Source of the DNA: Microbacterium barkeri
GTDB taxonomy: Bacteria; Actinomycetota; Actinomycetes; Actinomycetales; Microbacteriaceae
Assembly (NCBI RefSeq): GCF_027921765.1
Contig: NZ_BSEJ01000005.1
Coordinates: 171,810-235,809, forward strand
Direction of reading: 5' to 3'
Length of the DNA: 64,000 nt
Shown: piece after piece, positions 1 through 7,925 of the stretch
How positions within the stretch are numbered: the first letter of the stretch is position 1
How the letters are laid out: each line of letters opens with the position of its first letter
The notes under the pieces: generated by a model
What the model saw: the letters and a program-made list of their open reading frames with translations, nothing else
Database searches by the model: none
Told to the model about the DNA's origin: nothing
Made by a program: the position numbers and the translations under genes

Positions 1-61
1 TCTGGGCGAGCTTCTGCTCCCAGCTGAGGCGAGCGAGCAGTGCCTCGACGCGGGCGCTCAT
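1..61 (-). CDS. Glycoside hydrolase family 3 beta-glucosidase, N-terminal fragment
   Basis: Only the first 20 codons are inside the window. They read MSARVEALLARLSWEQKLAQ, which matches the usual opening of GH3 beta-glucosidases and beta-xylosidases (LLxxMTLEEKLAQ). The ATG overlaps the stop codon of the GH43 gene as ATGA, so it is the last visible member of the minus-strand transporter/hydrolase operon. An enzyme here would cleave terminal sugars from imported oligosaccharides. The family call rests on a short stretch and the operon context. Confidence 0.6.
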   Translation of the reverse strand, partial: MSARVEALLARLSWEQKLAQ

Positions 62-1566
62 GACGCCTCCCGCACGCGGTAGCGGAACCCGCGGAAGGTC
101 GCGGCGCCGTCTCCGGCCGCGAAGAGGGCAGGTCGGAGGCTCTTCAGGTCCTGGAGGGTCGCCGAGTGGGCTCCCTCGACGTCGTAGCGCACGCCGTGAC
201 GGCTCCACTCCTCACCCGGACGGCGGAACCATCCGGTCACGATGTGCTGATCGTCGACGAGGCGCAGCTGGATGATCGAACCCGGCTCGACCTGCTCGCG
301 GCGGTGCGTCCGGATGCCCCCGGCATAGCTCGCGAGCGTCCGCCCGTCCCAGCTCATGCCGTAGAACATCCGCCGGTTGAACCAGAGGAGGAGCCCCGCC
401 TCCGTGCCGTCCGGCACCTCGATCTCGACCTCGATCTCGAACGCCCTGTCCATCGCCCACGTCGTGAGCGGCGACGCATCGGCGGGCGACGCGCCCTTGC
501 CCCGCAGCACGAGCCCTCCATCGAAGCGCACCCGGTCGAGCTCGTCGCGACCCGGGTCGTCGAACACCCACCGCTCACCCCACGCGGGCTCCGCGAAGTC
601 GTCCGACGGCGCGGGAACCGCGTGGGGCCTTCCGGGCGCGGGCTTCGGAAGCGGGGCGCCGAGGTCCTCCGCGGGCGCCACCGGCCATCCGTCCTCGGTC
701 CACTCGATCGGCTCGAGGAGGGCCTGGCGTCCGAGTGTGCGGAAGCGGCGCGCGTACCCGTGCGAGACCATCCACCAGCGGCCGTCTCGGCCCTCGAGGA
801 TCGTCGCATGCCCGCGCGACCACCACGCCTCGTCGTCCGACCGTGTGCGAGCGATCGGATTGCCGGGGGCGTTCTCCCACGGGCCGAGCACCGACCGCGA
901 GCGCGCCACGATCACCATGTGTCCGGTCGCCGGTCCGCCCGTGCCGCCCACGGCGCTGACGAGGTAGATCCATTCGCCGCGGCGGAAGAACTTCGGCCCC
1001 TCCAGCGCGTAGGACTCCGTGATCCACTCATCCGGGTACTGCCACCCGTCATACGCCTGCTCGAGCGGCGTCACCGCCGTGAGGCCGTCGGCGGAGAGGC
1101 GGCAGCGGCGGATGCCGTTCACGAAGAGGTACCGCTCTCCGTCTTCGCCGACGACGTGACCCGGATCGATGGCACCCGAGATGCCGGTGAAGACGGGCGC
1201 GCTCCACGGGCCCTCCGGGTGATCGGCGTGCACGACCCAGACCTGCGCGTCGTCGATCCGCGCGTCGCCCCATGCGCTCGGGATGAACGGGAAGTAGATG
1301 AAGTACCGGCCGCCGTGCTCGACGAGGTCGGGCGCGAACACGGTGCTCAGCGGATGCTCGAGCGCCGTGCCCGCGAACGACCAGGAGACGAGATCTTCCG
1401 AGCGCCAGAGCGCGAGCCCCGGTGAGGCGTCGAAGGACGAGCAGGTCAGGTAGTACGCGTCACCCACGCGCAGGACAGAGGGATCCGGACGGTCGCCGGG
1501 CAGGATCGGGTTGCGGAACGTCCCGTCGCCGAGGTCGGCGGGCGTCCGCTGCAGGGAGGCGCTCAT
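58..1566 (-). CDS. Glycoside hydrolase family 43 enzyme (beta-xylosidase/alpha-L-arabinofuranosidase type)
   Basis: A 502-residue protein without a signal peptide, so probably cytoplasmic. Residues about 18-310 form the five-bladed propeller: NPILPGDRPDPSV carries the likely catalytic base Asp28, GAIDPGH the second Asp, and ALEGPKFF the likely acid Glu. The C-terminal 190 residues look like the beta-sandwich found in XynB-type GH43 proteins. The start was placed at an ATG overlapping the permease stop (ATGA), because the longer open frame upstream lies over the permease gene. It is co-transcribed with the ABC transporter, so it should act on imported xylo- or arabino-oligosaccharides. Exact substrate is not readable from sequence. 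Confidence 0.88.
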   Translation of the reverse strand: MSASLQRTPADLGDGTFRNPILPGDRPDPSVLRVGDAYYLTCSSFDASPGLALWRSEDLVSWSFAGTALEHPLSTVFAPDLVEHGGRYFIYFPFIPSAWGDARIDDAQVWVVHADHPEGPWSAPVFTGISGAIDPGHVVGEDGERYLFVNGIRRCRLSADGLTAVTPLEQAYDGWQYPDEWITESYALEGPKFFRRGEWIYLVSAVGGTGGPATGHMVIVARSRSVLGPWENAPGNPIARTRSDDEAWWSRGHATILEGRDGRWWMVSHGYARRFRTLGRQALLEPIEWTEDGWPVAPAEDLGAPLPKPAPGRPHAVPAPSDDFAEPAWGERWVFDDPGRDELDRVRFDGGLVLRGKGASPADASPLTTWAMDRAFEIEVEIEVPDGTEAGLLLWFNRRMFYGMSWDGRTLASYAGGIRTHRREQVEPGSIIQLRLVDDQHIVTGWFRRPGEEWSRHGVRYDVEGAHSATLQDLKSLRPALFAAGDGAATFRGFRYRVREAS

Positions 1567-2399
1567 CCCTTGAGACCGCCCGCGAAGCCCTGGATGAACT
1601 TCTTCTGCGCGACGAGGTAGAACGCGAGGATCGGGATCATCGAGACGAGCACGATCGCGAAGATCTTGTTCCACTGCGACACGAGCGATCCGATGAAGTA
1701 GTACATCGCGACCGGCAGGGTCTGCGCGTCGGATCCGCCGAGGAAGATGAGCGCGGTCATGAAGTCGTTCCACACGATGAGACCCGTGAGGATGGCGACC
1801 GTGCCGGTCGCGGGGGCCATGAGCGGGAGCACGATCCGGAAGAAGATCTGCGTCCGGGTGGCGCCGTCGATCGCGGCGGCCTCCTCGTACTCCGTGCCGA
1901 GGCCGCGGAAGAATCCCGCGTAGAGGAAGATCGCGAGCGGCAGCATCATCCCCGTGTAGAGGATGATCATCCCCCACAGCGAGCCGGTGAGCCCGATCGC
2001 GCGCGCCCCGATGTACAGCGGCACGGTGCCGAGCTGCGCGGGCAGGATGATCGCGATGAGGAAGAGGTAGTAGGCGCCCTTCGTCCACCGCTGGGTCGAG
2101 CGCATGATGACGTACCCCGTCAGCGAGCCGAGCAGCACGAGGCCGAGAATCGCCCCGAGGGTGAGGACGACCGAGTTCACGAGCCCGGCGAGGATGTTGC
2201 CCTGCCCCTGCGCGGCGAACAGGTCGACGAAGTTGGCGAGCTGCGGCGCCTCGGGGAGCGCGAGCGGCGAGGACCGGAAGACCTCCTCGTCGGTCTTCAG
2301 CGCGGTGGAGACGAGGAAGAAGAACGGCAGCAGGAACACGAGCGCGAGCACCCAGATGAGCACCTCGCGGACCGCGGTGAGCTTCGTGTAGCGGAACAT
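1563..2399 (-). CDS. Carbohydrate ABC transporter permease, MalG type (CUT1)
   Basis: A 278-residue inner-membrane permease with six predicted hydrophobic segments. The EAAxIDGAT motif (EEAAAIDGATRTQIFF) in the cytoplasmic loop is the contact for the ATPase. The C-terminus QKKFIQGFAGGLKG is typical of MalG/UgpE-type permeases. It starts two bases downstream of the partner permease stop and overlaps the GH43 start. No ATPase is encoded in this operon. CUT1 systems of actinomycetes commonly share one MsiK-like ATPase encoded elsewhere, and I infer the same here. Confidence 0.93.
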   Translation of the reverse strand: MFRYTKLTAVREVLIWVLALVFLLPFFFLVSTALKTDEEVFRSSPLALPEAPQLANFVDLFAAQGQGNILAGLVNSVVLTLGAILGLVLLGSLTGYVIMRSTQRWTKGAYYLFLIAIILPAQLGTVPLYIGARAIGLTGSLWGMIILYTGMMLPLAIFLYAGFFRGLGTEYEEAAAIDGATRTQIFFRIVLPLMAPATGTVAILTGLIVWNDFMTALIFLGGSDAQTLPVAMYYFIGSLVSQWNKIFAIVLVSMIPILAFYLVAQKKFIQGFAGGLKG

Positions 2400-2400
2400 G

Positions 2401-3405
2401 TCAGTCCTCCTTCTCCTGCGTCACGCGCTGCTGGATGATCGCGAAGACGAGGATGATCGCGGTGAGCACGAGGGCGAGCGCGGCGCCGTACCCGAACTGG
2501 CCGAGCGAGAACGCCTGCTTGTAGACCTCGGTCGCGAGGGTCTCGGTGGCGCCGGCGGGGCCTCCGCCGGTGAGCGCCATGATCTGGTCGAAGATGCGGA
2601 GGCCGTTCACGAGGCCGAGCGTGGTCGCGATCGCGACGGCGGGGCGGATGGCCGGGAGCGTCACGTGCCAGAACCGCTGCCAGAGCGTGGTTCCGTCGAT
2701 CGTCGCGGCCTCCTCGATCTCGACCGGGACCCCCGCCAGGCCCGCGGCGTAGATGACCATCGAGAAGCCGGTCTGCTGCCAGACGATCACGATGAGGATC
2801 GTCCAGATCGCGAACGTCGGGTCGCCGAGCCACGCGCGGGCGAGGTCGCCCATCCCGATCGCCGTGAGGAACGCGTTGAGCGGTCCGTTGAAGTCGAAGA
2901 TGAACTTCCAGATGTAGGCGACGGCGAGCGGGCTCAGCACCACGGGCATGAAGAAGAGCGTGCGGAGGATGTACCGCGTCTTGAGCAGCCGGTTGAGGGC
3001 GACGGCGAGCGCGAGACCCAGGACGTTGGTGAGGATCACCGAGCCGAACGCCAGGAAGAGGGTGTTCCCCAGCGCGAGCATCTTCGAGGGGTCGCCGAAG
3101 ATGCGCTCGAAGTTCGCGAAGCCGACGAACTCGAACGAGCCGAGGCCCGTCCAGTCCGTGAAGGCGAAGAAGCCGCCCGCGATCGTCGCGGCGTAGTGGA
3201 TGCCGAGCACCATGAGGATGCCCGGAAGGGCCCACCACCAGTGCCCGAACGTCAGCAGGCCGGGGCGGCGGGGCCGCGCCTTCGGGCGCAGCCCCCGCCG
3301 CTTGCCGCTTCGGGGGACGACGACGGCCTCCGTCGCCGATTCGTCGGCTGTGTCGTGCTGCAGCATCGCGGTCATCGTCCTGTCCCTCGCGTCCGGCCGG
3401 GTCAC
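2401..3405 (-). CDS. Carbohydrate ABC transporter permease, MalF type (CUT1)
   Basis: A 334-residue partner permease. A basic, Pro-rich cytoplasmic N-terminus of about 45 residues is followed by six hydrophobic segments and the EAA loop (EEAATIDGTTLWQRFW). The GTG start overlaps the stop of the binding-protein gene (GTGA). An in-frame ATG eleven codons later (MTAMLQHD) is an alternative start. With the MalG-type protein it forms the membrane channel for the sugar delivered by the upstream lipoprotein. Confidence 0.92.
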   Translation of the reverse strand: MTRPDARDRTMTAMLQHDTADESATEAVVVPRSGKRRGLRPKARPRRPGLLTFGHWWWALPGILMVLGIHYAATIAGGFFAFTDWTGLGSFEFVGFANFERIFGDPSKMLALGNTLFLAFGSVILTNVLGLALAVALNRLLKTRYILRTLFFMPVVLSPLAVAYIWKFIFDFNGPLNAFLTAIGMGDLARAWLGDPTFAIWTILIVIVWQQTGFSMVIYAAGLAGVPVEIEEAATIDGTTLWQRFWHVTLPAIRPAVAIATTLGLVNGLRIFDQIMALTGGGPAGATETLATEVYKQAFSLGQFGYGAALALVLTAIILVFAIIQQRVTQEKED

Positions 3406-4691
3406 TCGCCCCAGGCTGTGTCCATCTCGGTGAGCACCTGCTCGACCGTCTTCTGACCGGTGAGGAGACCCTGCACGCCGGCGCCGAGGGCGTCGTACAC
3501 GGCGGGGTTAGACCAGTCGGAGTTCGGCAGCGGCACGAAGTCGCCCGCGGCGAGCATGTCGGCCAGCGGCTCGAACGCCGTGCCGGTGAAGTCCATCTCT
3601 GCGTAGCCCGTGATCGGGAGCGTGCCCGACTCCTCGGCGACCGTCTCCGCCTGCGCGGGCTCGGCCATCCACTCGAGGAACGCCTTCGCCGCGTCCTTGT
3701 TCTTCGACGACGCCGGGATCGAGTACGAGTAGGTCGAGCTGGCGTAGCCGAACGCGCCGTCGGCCGCGTCGGCGGGCGGGAACGTCTGCGCGACGAAGGT
3801 CGCCTCGCCGCCCGCGGCCTCGCCGAGGTCGCGCGCGACGCCGCTCGGGCCGAACATCGCGCTCGACGTGCCCTGGACGAGCCCGTTCGTGATGGCGTCG
3901 AAGCCCGCGCCCTCGACACCGGGCTGGAAGCACCCCGCGTCGTTCATGTCGACGATCGCCTGGAGCGTCTGCTGCCATCCCTCGCTGTCGGCGAAGGTGA
4001 CCTCGCCCTCGGCGCGCTGCGTGTTCCAGTCGGGGTCCTCGGCGTACACGCGCGTCGCGGCGATCGCCTGCGCCATCATGCCCGCGTTCGGCGGGATCGA
4101 GCCGGCCACGACGAAGTACGAGCCGCCCGCCTGGGCCGCGGTCTCGCACGCGTCGAGCACGCCCTGCCAGTCGGCCGGGTACTCCGTGATGCCGGCGGCC
4201 TCGGCGGCCGTCTGGTTCACGACGACGCCCGCGGGCGCGATGTTCAGCGGCTGCCCGTACACGGCGCCGTCGACGACGAACTGGTGCTCCGAGCCGTCGG
4301 GGATGAGGCTCGTCGCCGTCTCGCCGAGCGGCTCGAGGAGCCCGGCCTCAGCGAGCGGGACGATGCTGAAGGACTGGCCGTTGCCGGGAGCGGAGAGGAA
4401 GATGTCGGAGGCGTTGCCGCCCTGCAGCTGGGTCCGGATCGTCGTGTTGTAGCTCTCGCCGGGCAGCTTGTCGATAGTGATCTCGACGTCGGGGTTCTCC
4501 TCCATGTACTGCTCAGCGAGGATCTCGTACGGGGTCTTCGCCTCGTTCGAGACGGGGAACGCGAGCGAGAAGCTCTGGCCGTCTCCCGCGCCGCCGCCGG
4601 CGGAGGTCGAGCAGCTCGCGAGCACAAGCGCTCCGATCGCCGCGGTTCCTGCGAGGGCGCCTGCCCGGATGATGCGACGCTGCTGTGTCAT
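3402..4691 (-). CDS. Sugar-binding lipoprotein of the CUT1 ABC transporter (SBP1)
   Basis: A 429-residue extracellular solute-binding protein, family 1. The signal peptide ends in the lipobox LVLASC with lipidated Cys27, so it is anchored outside the membrane. The body has the usual two-lobe pattern, with motifs such as LPGESYNTTIRTQLQGGNAS and a C-terminal GVQGLLTGQKTVEQVL. It is the first gene of the SBP-MalF-MalG-GH43-GH3 operon. It is a clear paralogue of the next gene upstream (SBP2): the two share block after block, including the C-terminus. The start follows a purine-rich AAGGGCAACG. Confidence 0.93.
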   Translation of the reverse strand: MTQQRRIIRAGALAGTAAIGALVLASCSTSAGGGAGDGQSFSLAFPVSNEAKTPYEILAEQYMEENPDVEITIDKLPGESYNTTIRTQLQGGNASDIFLSAPGNGQSFSIVPLAEAGLLEPLGETATSLIPDGSEHQFVVDGAVYGQPLNIAPAGVVVNQTAAEAAGITEYPADWQGVLDACETAAQAGGSYFVVAGSIPPNAGMMAQAIAATRVYAEDPDWNTQRAEGEVTFADSEGWQQTLQAIVDMNDAGCFQPGVEGAGFDAITNGLVQGTSSAMFGPSGVARDLGEAAGGEATFVAQTFPPADAADGAFGYASSTYSYSIPASSKNKDAAKAFLEWMAEPAQAETVAEESGTLPITGYAEMDFTGTAFEPLADMLAAGDFVPLPNSDWSNPAVYDALGAGVQGLLTGQKTVEQVLTEMDTAWGE

Positions 4692-4782
4692 GTCGTTGCC
4701 CTTCTGACGTCGTCGTCGAGTGCTGCGGCTCCCGCCCAGGTGCGGGGCCCCCTTCAGTATCGACCACCTAGGTCGAAAACAC

Positions 4783-4811
4783 ACATAACTAATTTCGATA
4801 TCCGACATAAG
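4783..4811 (-). promoter_or_regulatory. AT-rich promoter/operator with two TTATGT elements upstream of SBP1
   Basis: On the minus strand an AT-rich island reads CTTATGT, 15 other bases, then TTATGTG: two direct TTATGT copies 22 bp apart, about two helical turns. It is 92-120 bp before the SBP1 start and directly after the terminator of SBP2. The same CTTATGT core precedes SBP2 and the fused DUF6379 gene. The elements could be repressor or activator half-sites or could include a -10 box; the sequence alone does not decide. Confidence 0.4.
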
Positions 4812-4819
4812 CCGGTGCG

Positions 4820-4861
4820 GACAGGGGATCGGCGGGCGCTTCCGCCCGCCGATCCCCTGTC
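4820..4861 (-). terminator. Rho-independent-type hairpin after SBP2
   Basis: A perfect 19-bp stem (4820-4838 with 4843-4861) closed by the tetraloop CTTC, five bases beyond the SBP2 stop. There is no strong T-run, as is common in GC-rich actinomycetes. It separates SBP2 transcription from the following transporter operon. Confidence 0.85.
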
Positions 4862-4866
4862 TCAGG

Positions 4867-6159
4867 TCAGTCGCCCCAGGCCGCGTCCATGTCGGCGAGG
4901 ACGGCGTCGACCGTCTTCTGGCCCGTGAGCAGGCCCTGCACGCCGCTCGAGAGCTTCTCGTAGACCTCGCCCTTCCAGAACGCGTTCGGGAGCCCCGCGT
5001 AATGGCCGGACTGCAGGAGATCCACCACGGGCTCGTAGATCGTGCCCGTGAGGTCGAGGCCCTCGATGCCGGAGACGGGGAGCTCGCCGGAGAGCTCGGA
5101 GAAGCGCTCCGCCTGCTCGGGCTGCGCGAGCCACTCGAGGAACTCGGCGGCCGCCTCCTTGTTCTCCGACGCCGCGTTGATCGAGATCGTGTAGTTCGAG
5201 CTCGCGATGAGGTACGGGTCGCCGCCGTCAGCGGGCGGGAAGGGCTGGATGGCCCACTCCACGTCGGGCGCGGCACGGCCGATCTCGACGGCCGACCCCG
5301 ACGGGATGAAGCTCCCGAGCGAGGTGCCCTGCGCGAGGCCGTTCGTGATGGCATCGAACCCGGCGCCCTCGGCGCCGGGCTGGAAGCACCCGGCGTCCTT
5401 CATGTCGAGGATCGTCTGCAGCACGTCGTGCCATCCGTCGCTCTCGGCGAAGGTCACCTCGCCTGCGGCGCGCTGGTCGTTCCAGTCGGGCGTCTCGGCG
5501 TAGACGCGCGTTGCGGCGATGGCCTGGGCGGTGAGACCCGCATTGGGCGCGGCGGCGCCCGCGAGCACGACGAGCGACGCGCCGTTCTCGGCGACCTCGC
5601 CACAGGAGGCGAGCAGCTCGTCCGTCGTCGCGGGGAAGTCGTCGAGCCCCGCCTCCGCGGCGGCGGACATGTTCACGACGAGCGTCGAGAGGGTGAAGTC
5701 CATGGGCTGCCCGTAGACCTCCCCGTCCACCGTGAAGAGCGCGTCGGCGCCCTCGGGCACGAGACCGGCCGCGGTTTCGCCGAGCGGCTCGAGGAAGCCG
5801 GCCTCGGCGAGCGGGACGACGCTGCGGGGGTCACCCGATCCGGGGGTGGTCTGGATGACGTCGGGGGCGTTGCCGGCCTGCAGCTGCGTGCGGAGCGTCT
5901 CGCCGTAGCTGTCGTTCGGGAGCGGGTTCGTCGTGATGGTGACGCCGTCGTGCGCCTCCATGTACTCGTTCGCGAGGGTCTCGTAGGGGCTCTCGAGGTT
6001 GTTCGAGGTGGCGTACATGAAGCTGAACTCGACGGACTCTCCCCCGTCGTCGCCTCCGTCGCCCGAGCCATCCGAGCCGCCCGCGCATCCTGCGAGGAGG
6101 ATGAGGCCCGCGGCGGGGATGGCGATCGCGGCGAGCCGCCGCGTGGTGCGCTGTGTCAT
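4867..6159 (-). CDS. Second sugar-binding lipoprotein (SBP2), paralogue of SBP1
   Basis: A 430-residue family 1 solute-binding protein with the lipobox LILLAGC (Cys25) and a Gly/Asp-rich linker after it. Long stretches parallel SBP1, for example PLAEAGFLEPLGETA, GCFQPGAEGAGFDAITNGL and GVQGLLTGQKTVDAVL, so the two arose by tandem duplication. It has its own CTTATGT-containing promoter region and its own terminator, and no permease genes of its own. I infer that it feeds the same permease pair with a related ligand. Confidence 0.92.
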   Translation of the reverse strand: MTQRTTRRLAAIAIPAAGLILLAGCAGGSDGSGDGGDDGGESVEFSFMYATSNNLESPYETLANEYMEAHDGVTITTNPLPNDSYGETLRTQLQAGNAPDVIQTTPGSGDPRSVVPLAEAGFLEPLGETAAGLVPEGADALFTVDGEVYGQPMDFTLSTLVVNMSAAAEAGLDDFPATTDELLASCGEVAENGASLVVLAGAAAPNAGLTAQAIAATRVYAETPDWNDQRAAGEVTFAESDGWHDVLQTILDMKDAGCFQPGAEGAGFDAITNGLAQGTSLGSFIPSGSAVEIGRAAPDVEWAIQPFPPADGGDPYLIASSNYTISINAASENKEAAAEFLEWLAQPEQAERFSELSGELPVSGIEGLDLTGTIYEPVVDLLQSGHYAGLPNAFWKGEVYEKLSSGVQGLLTGQKTVDAVLADMDAAWGD

Positions 6160-6250
6160 GATCTGGCCTTTCTGACATCGTCGTCGGAAGTGCAGGGACA
6201 GGAGCTCGGGTGCTCCTGTCCACAGCATGACCGCGTTACGTCAGAAAGTC

Positions 6251-6257
6251 ACATAAG
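6251..6257 (-). promoter_or_regulatory. CTTATGT element upstream of SBP2
   Basis: The minus strand reads CGGAAACACTTATGTGAC, about 92 bp before the SBP2 start. It shares CTTATGT, preceded by GAAA-like bases, with the elements before SBP1 and before the DUF6379 fusion gene. Candidate shared operator or promoter element. Confidence 0.35.
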
Positions 6258-6319
6258 TGTTTCCGATGCGGGTTATCACCCGCGTGGAAGCCGCCCGTGC
6301 TCGGTCGGGCTGCCCGTGC

Positions 6320-7795
6320 TCAGGCGGGCTGCCCGGTGCGCATGCTCGCGCGGATGAGGTCGTGCTGGCGCCGCACGAGGGCGAGCGGGTCGACCTCGCC
6401 GAGCTCGGCGAACGCGTGACCCTCCCACTCGCTCGACCAGAAGCCGCGATAGCCGCCCTCCACGAACACGCGCACGAGCTCGGGGTAGTCGATCGCGGGC
6501 TCCTGGCCGGCTTCGTCGATGTCGTAGAACTTGGCGTGCACGTGCAGGATCTGCGGCATGATGTCGGCCCACTCCCGCGGGTCGACGTGGCCGTGCATGT
6601 TGAAGGCCAGGTGGGCGAACGAGCCGAGCCGGCCCGGGTCGAAGTCGCGACCGCGCAGGTACGCGATGAACTCCTCCTGCCGTGCGCGCATGGGCTCATC
6701 CGTCGCCCAGATCTCCTGCAGCCGCGTGACGGCCTCGTCGTCGAGGCCCGCGCGCCGCACGGCGCGCAGCAGCGTCGGCGACATCGCCCGCATCGTCGCC
6801 GAGAAGTCGGCGACGAAGCCCAGCAGGGGCGAGTCGAGCTCCGCGTACAGGTCGCGGATGCGGAGCACCTCGGGGGCGTTCGGCCCGGAGGGCGCATGGA
6901 TCTCGTACGCGAGACGGAGGTCGAGCTCCTCGGCCACGGGCAGCAGCCGACGCAGCAGGTCGGGCTTGGCCGACTGGATGCGCACGAGCGGGAAGCCGAG
7001 GCGCTTCGCGCCGCGGAAGAGCAGCTCGGTGACCTCGAACTCCTCATCGGACGTCATGTCGCGGTCGCGTCGACGCCCCATGTCGAGGTTCGCGCCGAAC
7101 GAGCTCGCCTCGAAGCCGTGCCGGTCGAACGCCGCGCGCCACGCGCGCTCGAACTCCTCCGACACCCGCGGGTAGGTCGGCACCATCTGCGATGCGACGA
7201 TCTCGATGCCCGGGCCGATGCCGAGCTCGGCGACGCGATCGAGCAGGCCGTCGAAGTCGTACCACCCGGCCCGGAACTCCGCGCTCGCGGAGTACAGCGT
7301 CAGGCCGAGACGGAACGGGTCGTCATTGGATCGCTCGGGCGCCGGCGGCACCTCGAGCTCGAGGCCGACGGGCGCGGCGTCGCGGTCGGTGGCCGTGAGC
7401 GTCAGCTCGTGGTGCACGACGTTCGGCACGTACAGCCCGGGGCCACCGTCCTGCCCCGGCGCGATCTGCATGTAGGGCAGGCGCAGCTCGCCGTGCAGCA
7501 CGACCTCGTGCGTCTCGCCGAGAGCGATCGGCGCCTCGCGGCGGACGATGAGAAGCGGATGGTCCTGCAGATACCAGAGGACGTCGCTCTGCTGCGGGAG
7601 GTCGGCGATCGCGTAGCGCGTGCCGTTCAGCTCGAAGGCGAGATCGCTCTCGGGAACCTGCTCGCCGTCGACCGTGAGGGCGATGCTCGTGACGGAGGAC
7701 AGCCAGAGGCTCCGATACCACGGGATGGTGAGCTGGAGCGCCGCTCCGTCGGGGTGGACGCGGAGGCTCGCGGCATCGAGCAGACCGTTGGGCAT
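6320..7795 (-). CDS. Fused DUF6379 plus TIM-barrel protein, C-glycoside deglycosidase-like (beta and alpha subunits in one chain)
   Basis: A 491-residue protein in two parts. Residues 1-140 match the DUF6379 beta-sandwich, the small subunit of C-glycoside deglycosidases (CarB/DfgB type): SLWLSSVTSIALTVDGE, LWYLQDHPL and GETHEVVLHGELRLPYMQI. Residues 160-485 are a xylose-isomerase-like TIM barrel, as in the large subunit (CarC/DfgA). Possible metal ligands are Glu298, His300, Asp330, His418/His420 and Glu456. Known enzymes of this kind cleave 3-keto C-glycosides by beta-elimination and are made from two separate chains. The neighbouring Gfo/Idh/MocA dehydrogenases could supply the 3-keto substrate. 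It may instead act on O-linked keto-sugars. The start has a CTTATGT element 63 bp upstream. Confidence 0.72.
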   Translation of the reverse strand: MPNGLLDAASLRVHPDGAALQLTIPWYRSLWLSSVTSIALTVDGEQVPESDLAFELNGTRYAIADLPQQSDVLWYLQDHPLLIVRREAPIALGETHEVVLHGELRLPYMQIAPGQDGGPGLYVPNVVHHELTLTATDRDAAPVGLELEVPPAPERSNDDPFRLGLTLYSASAEFRAGWYDFDGLLDRVAELGIGPGIEIVASQMVPTYPRVSEEFERAWRAAFDRHGFEASSFGANLDMGRRRDRDMTSDEEFEVTELLFRGAKRLGFPLVRIQSAKPDLLRRLLPVAEELDLRLAYEIHAPSGPNAPEVLRIRDLYAELDSPLLGFVADFSATMRAMSPTLLRAVRRAGLDDEAVTRLQEIWATDEPMRARQEEFIAYLRGRDFDPGRLGSFAHLAFNMHGHVDPREWADIMPQILHVHAKFYDIDEAGQEPAIDYPELVRVFVEGGYRGFWSSEWEGHAFAELGEVDPLALVRRQHDLIRASMRTGQPA

Positions 7796-7857
7796 GGCGA
7801 CTCCTTCGTCGGCGGATTCGTATACGCCGAGAGTAGACCTACTTTGGCCTCTTTTCA

Positions 7858-7864
7858 ACATAAG
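7858..7864 (-). promoter_or_regulatory. CTTATGT element upstream of the DUF6379 fusion gene
   Basis: The minus strand reads GGGCTTATGTTGAAAAGAGG, 63 bp before the start codon. It matches GGCTTATGTCGGAT upstream of SBP1 over the first ten bases except one. It is the third occurrence in this sugar island and lies between the terminator at 7881-7914 and the gene. Confidence 0.38.
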
Positions 7865-7880
7865 CCCGACGGAGCACACG

Positions 7881-7914
7881 ACGGCGCCGCCCCGGAACCC
7901 CGGGGCGGCGCCGT
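7881..7914 (-). terminator. Hairpin terminator of the isomerase/dehydrogenase operon
   Basis: A perfect 15-bp stem (7881-7895 with 7900-7914) with loop AACC, 11 bases past the stop of the last operon gene. It splits the four-gene operon upstream from the DUF6379 fusion gene, which therefore needs its own promoter. Confidence 0.85.
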
Positions 7915-7925
7915 GCCGGGTGCGT

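Noticed and set aside
1563..6159. A missing ATPase gene as evidence of a broken transporter
   Set aside because: CUT1 transporters of actinomycetes usually lack a local ATPase and share an MsiK-type protein, so absence here is normal.
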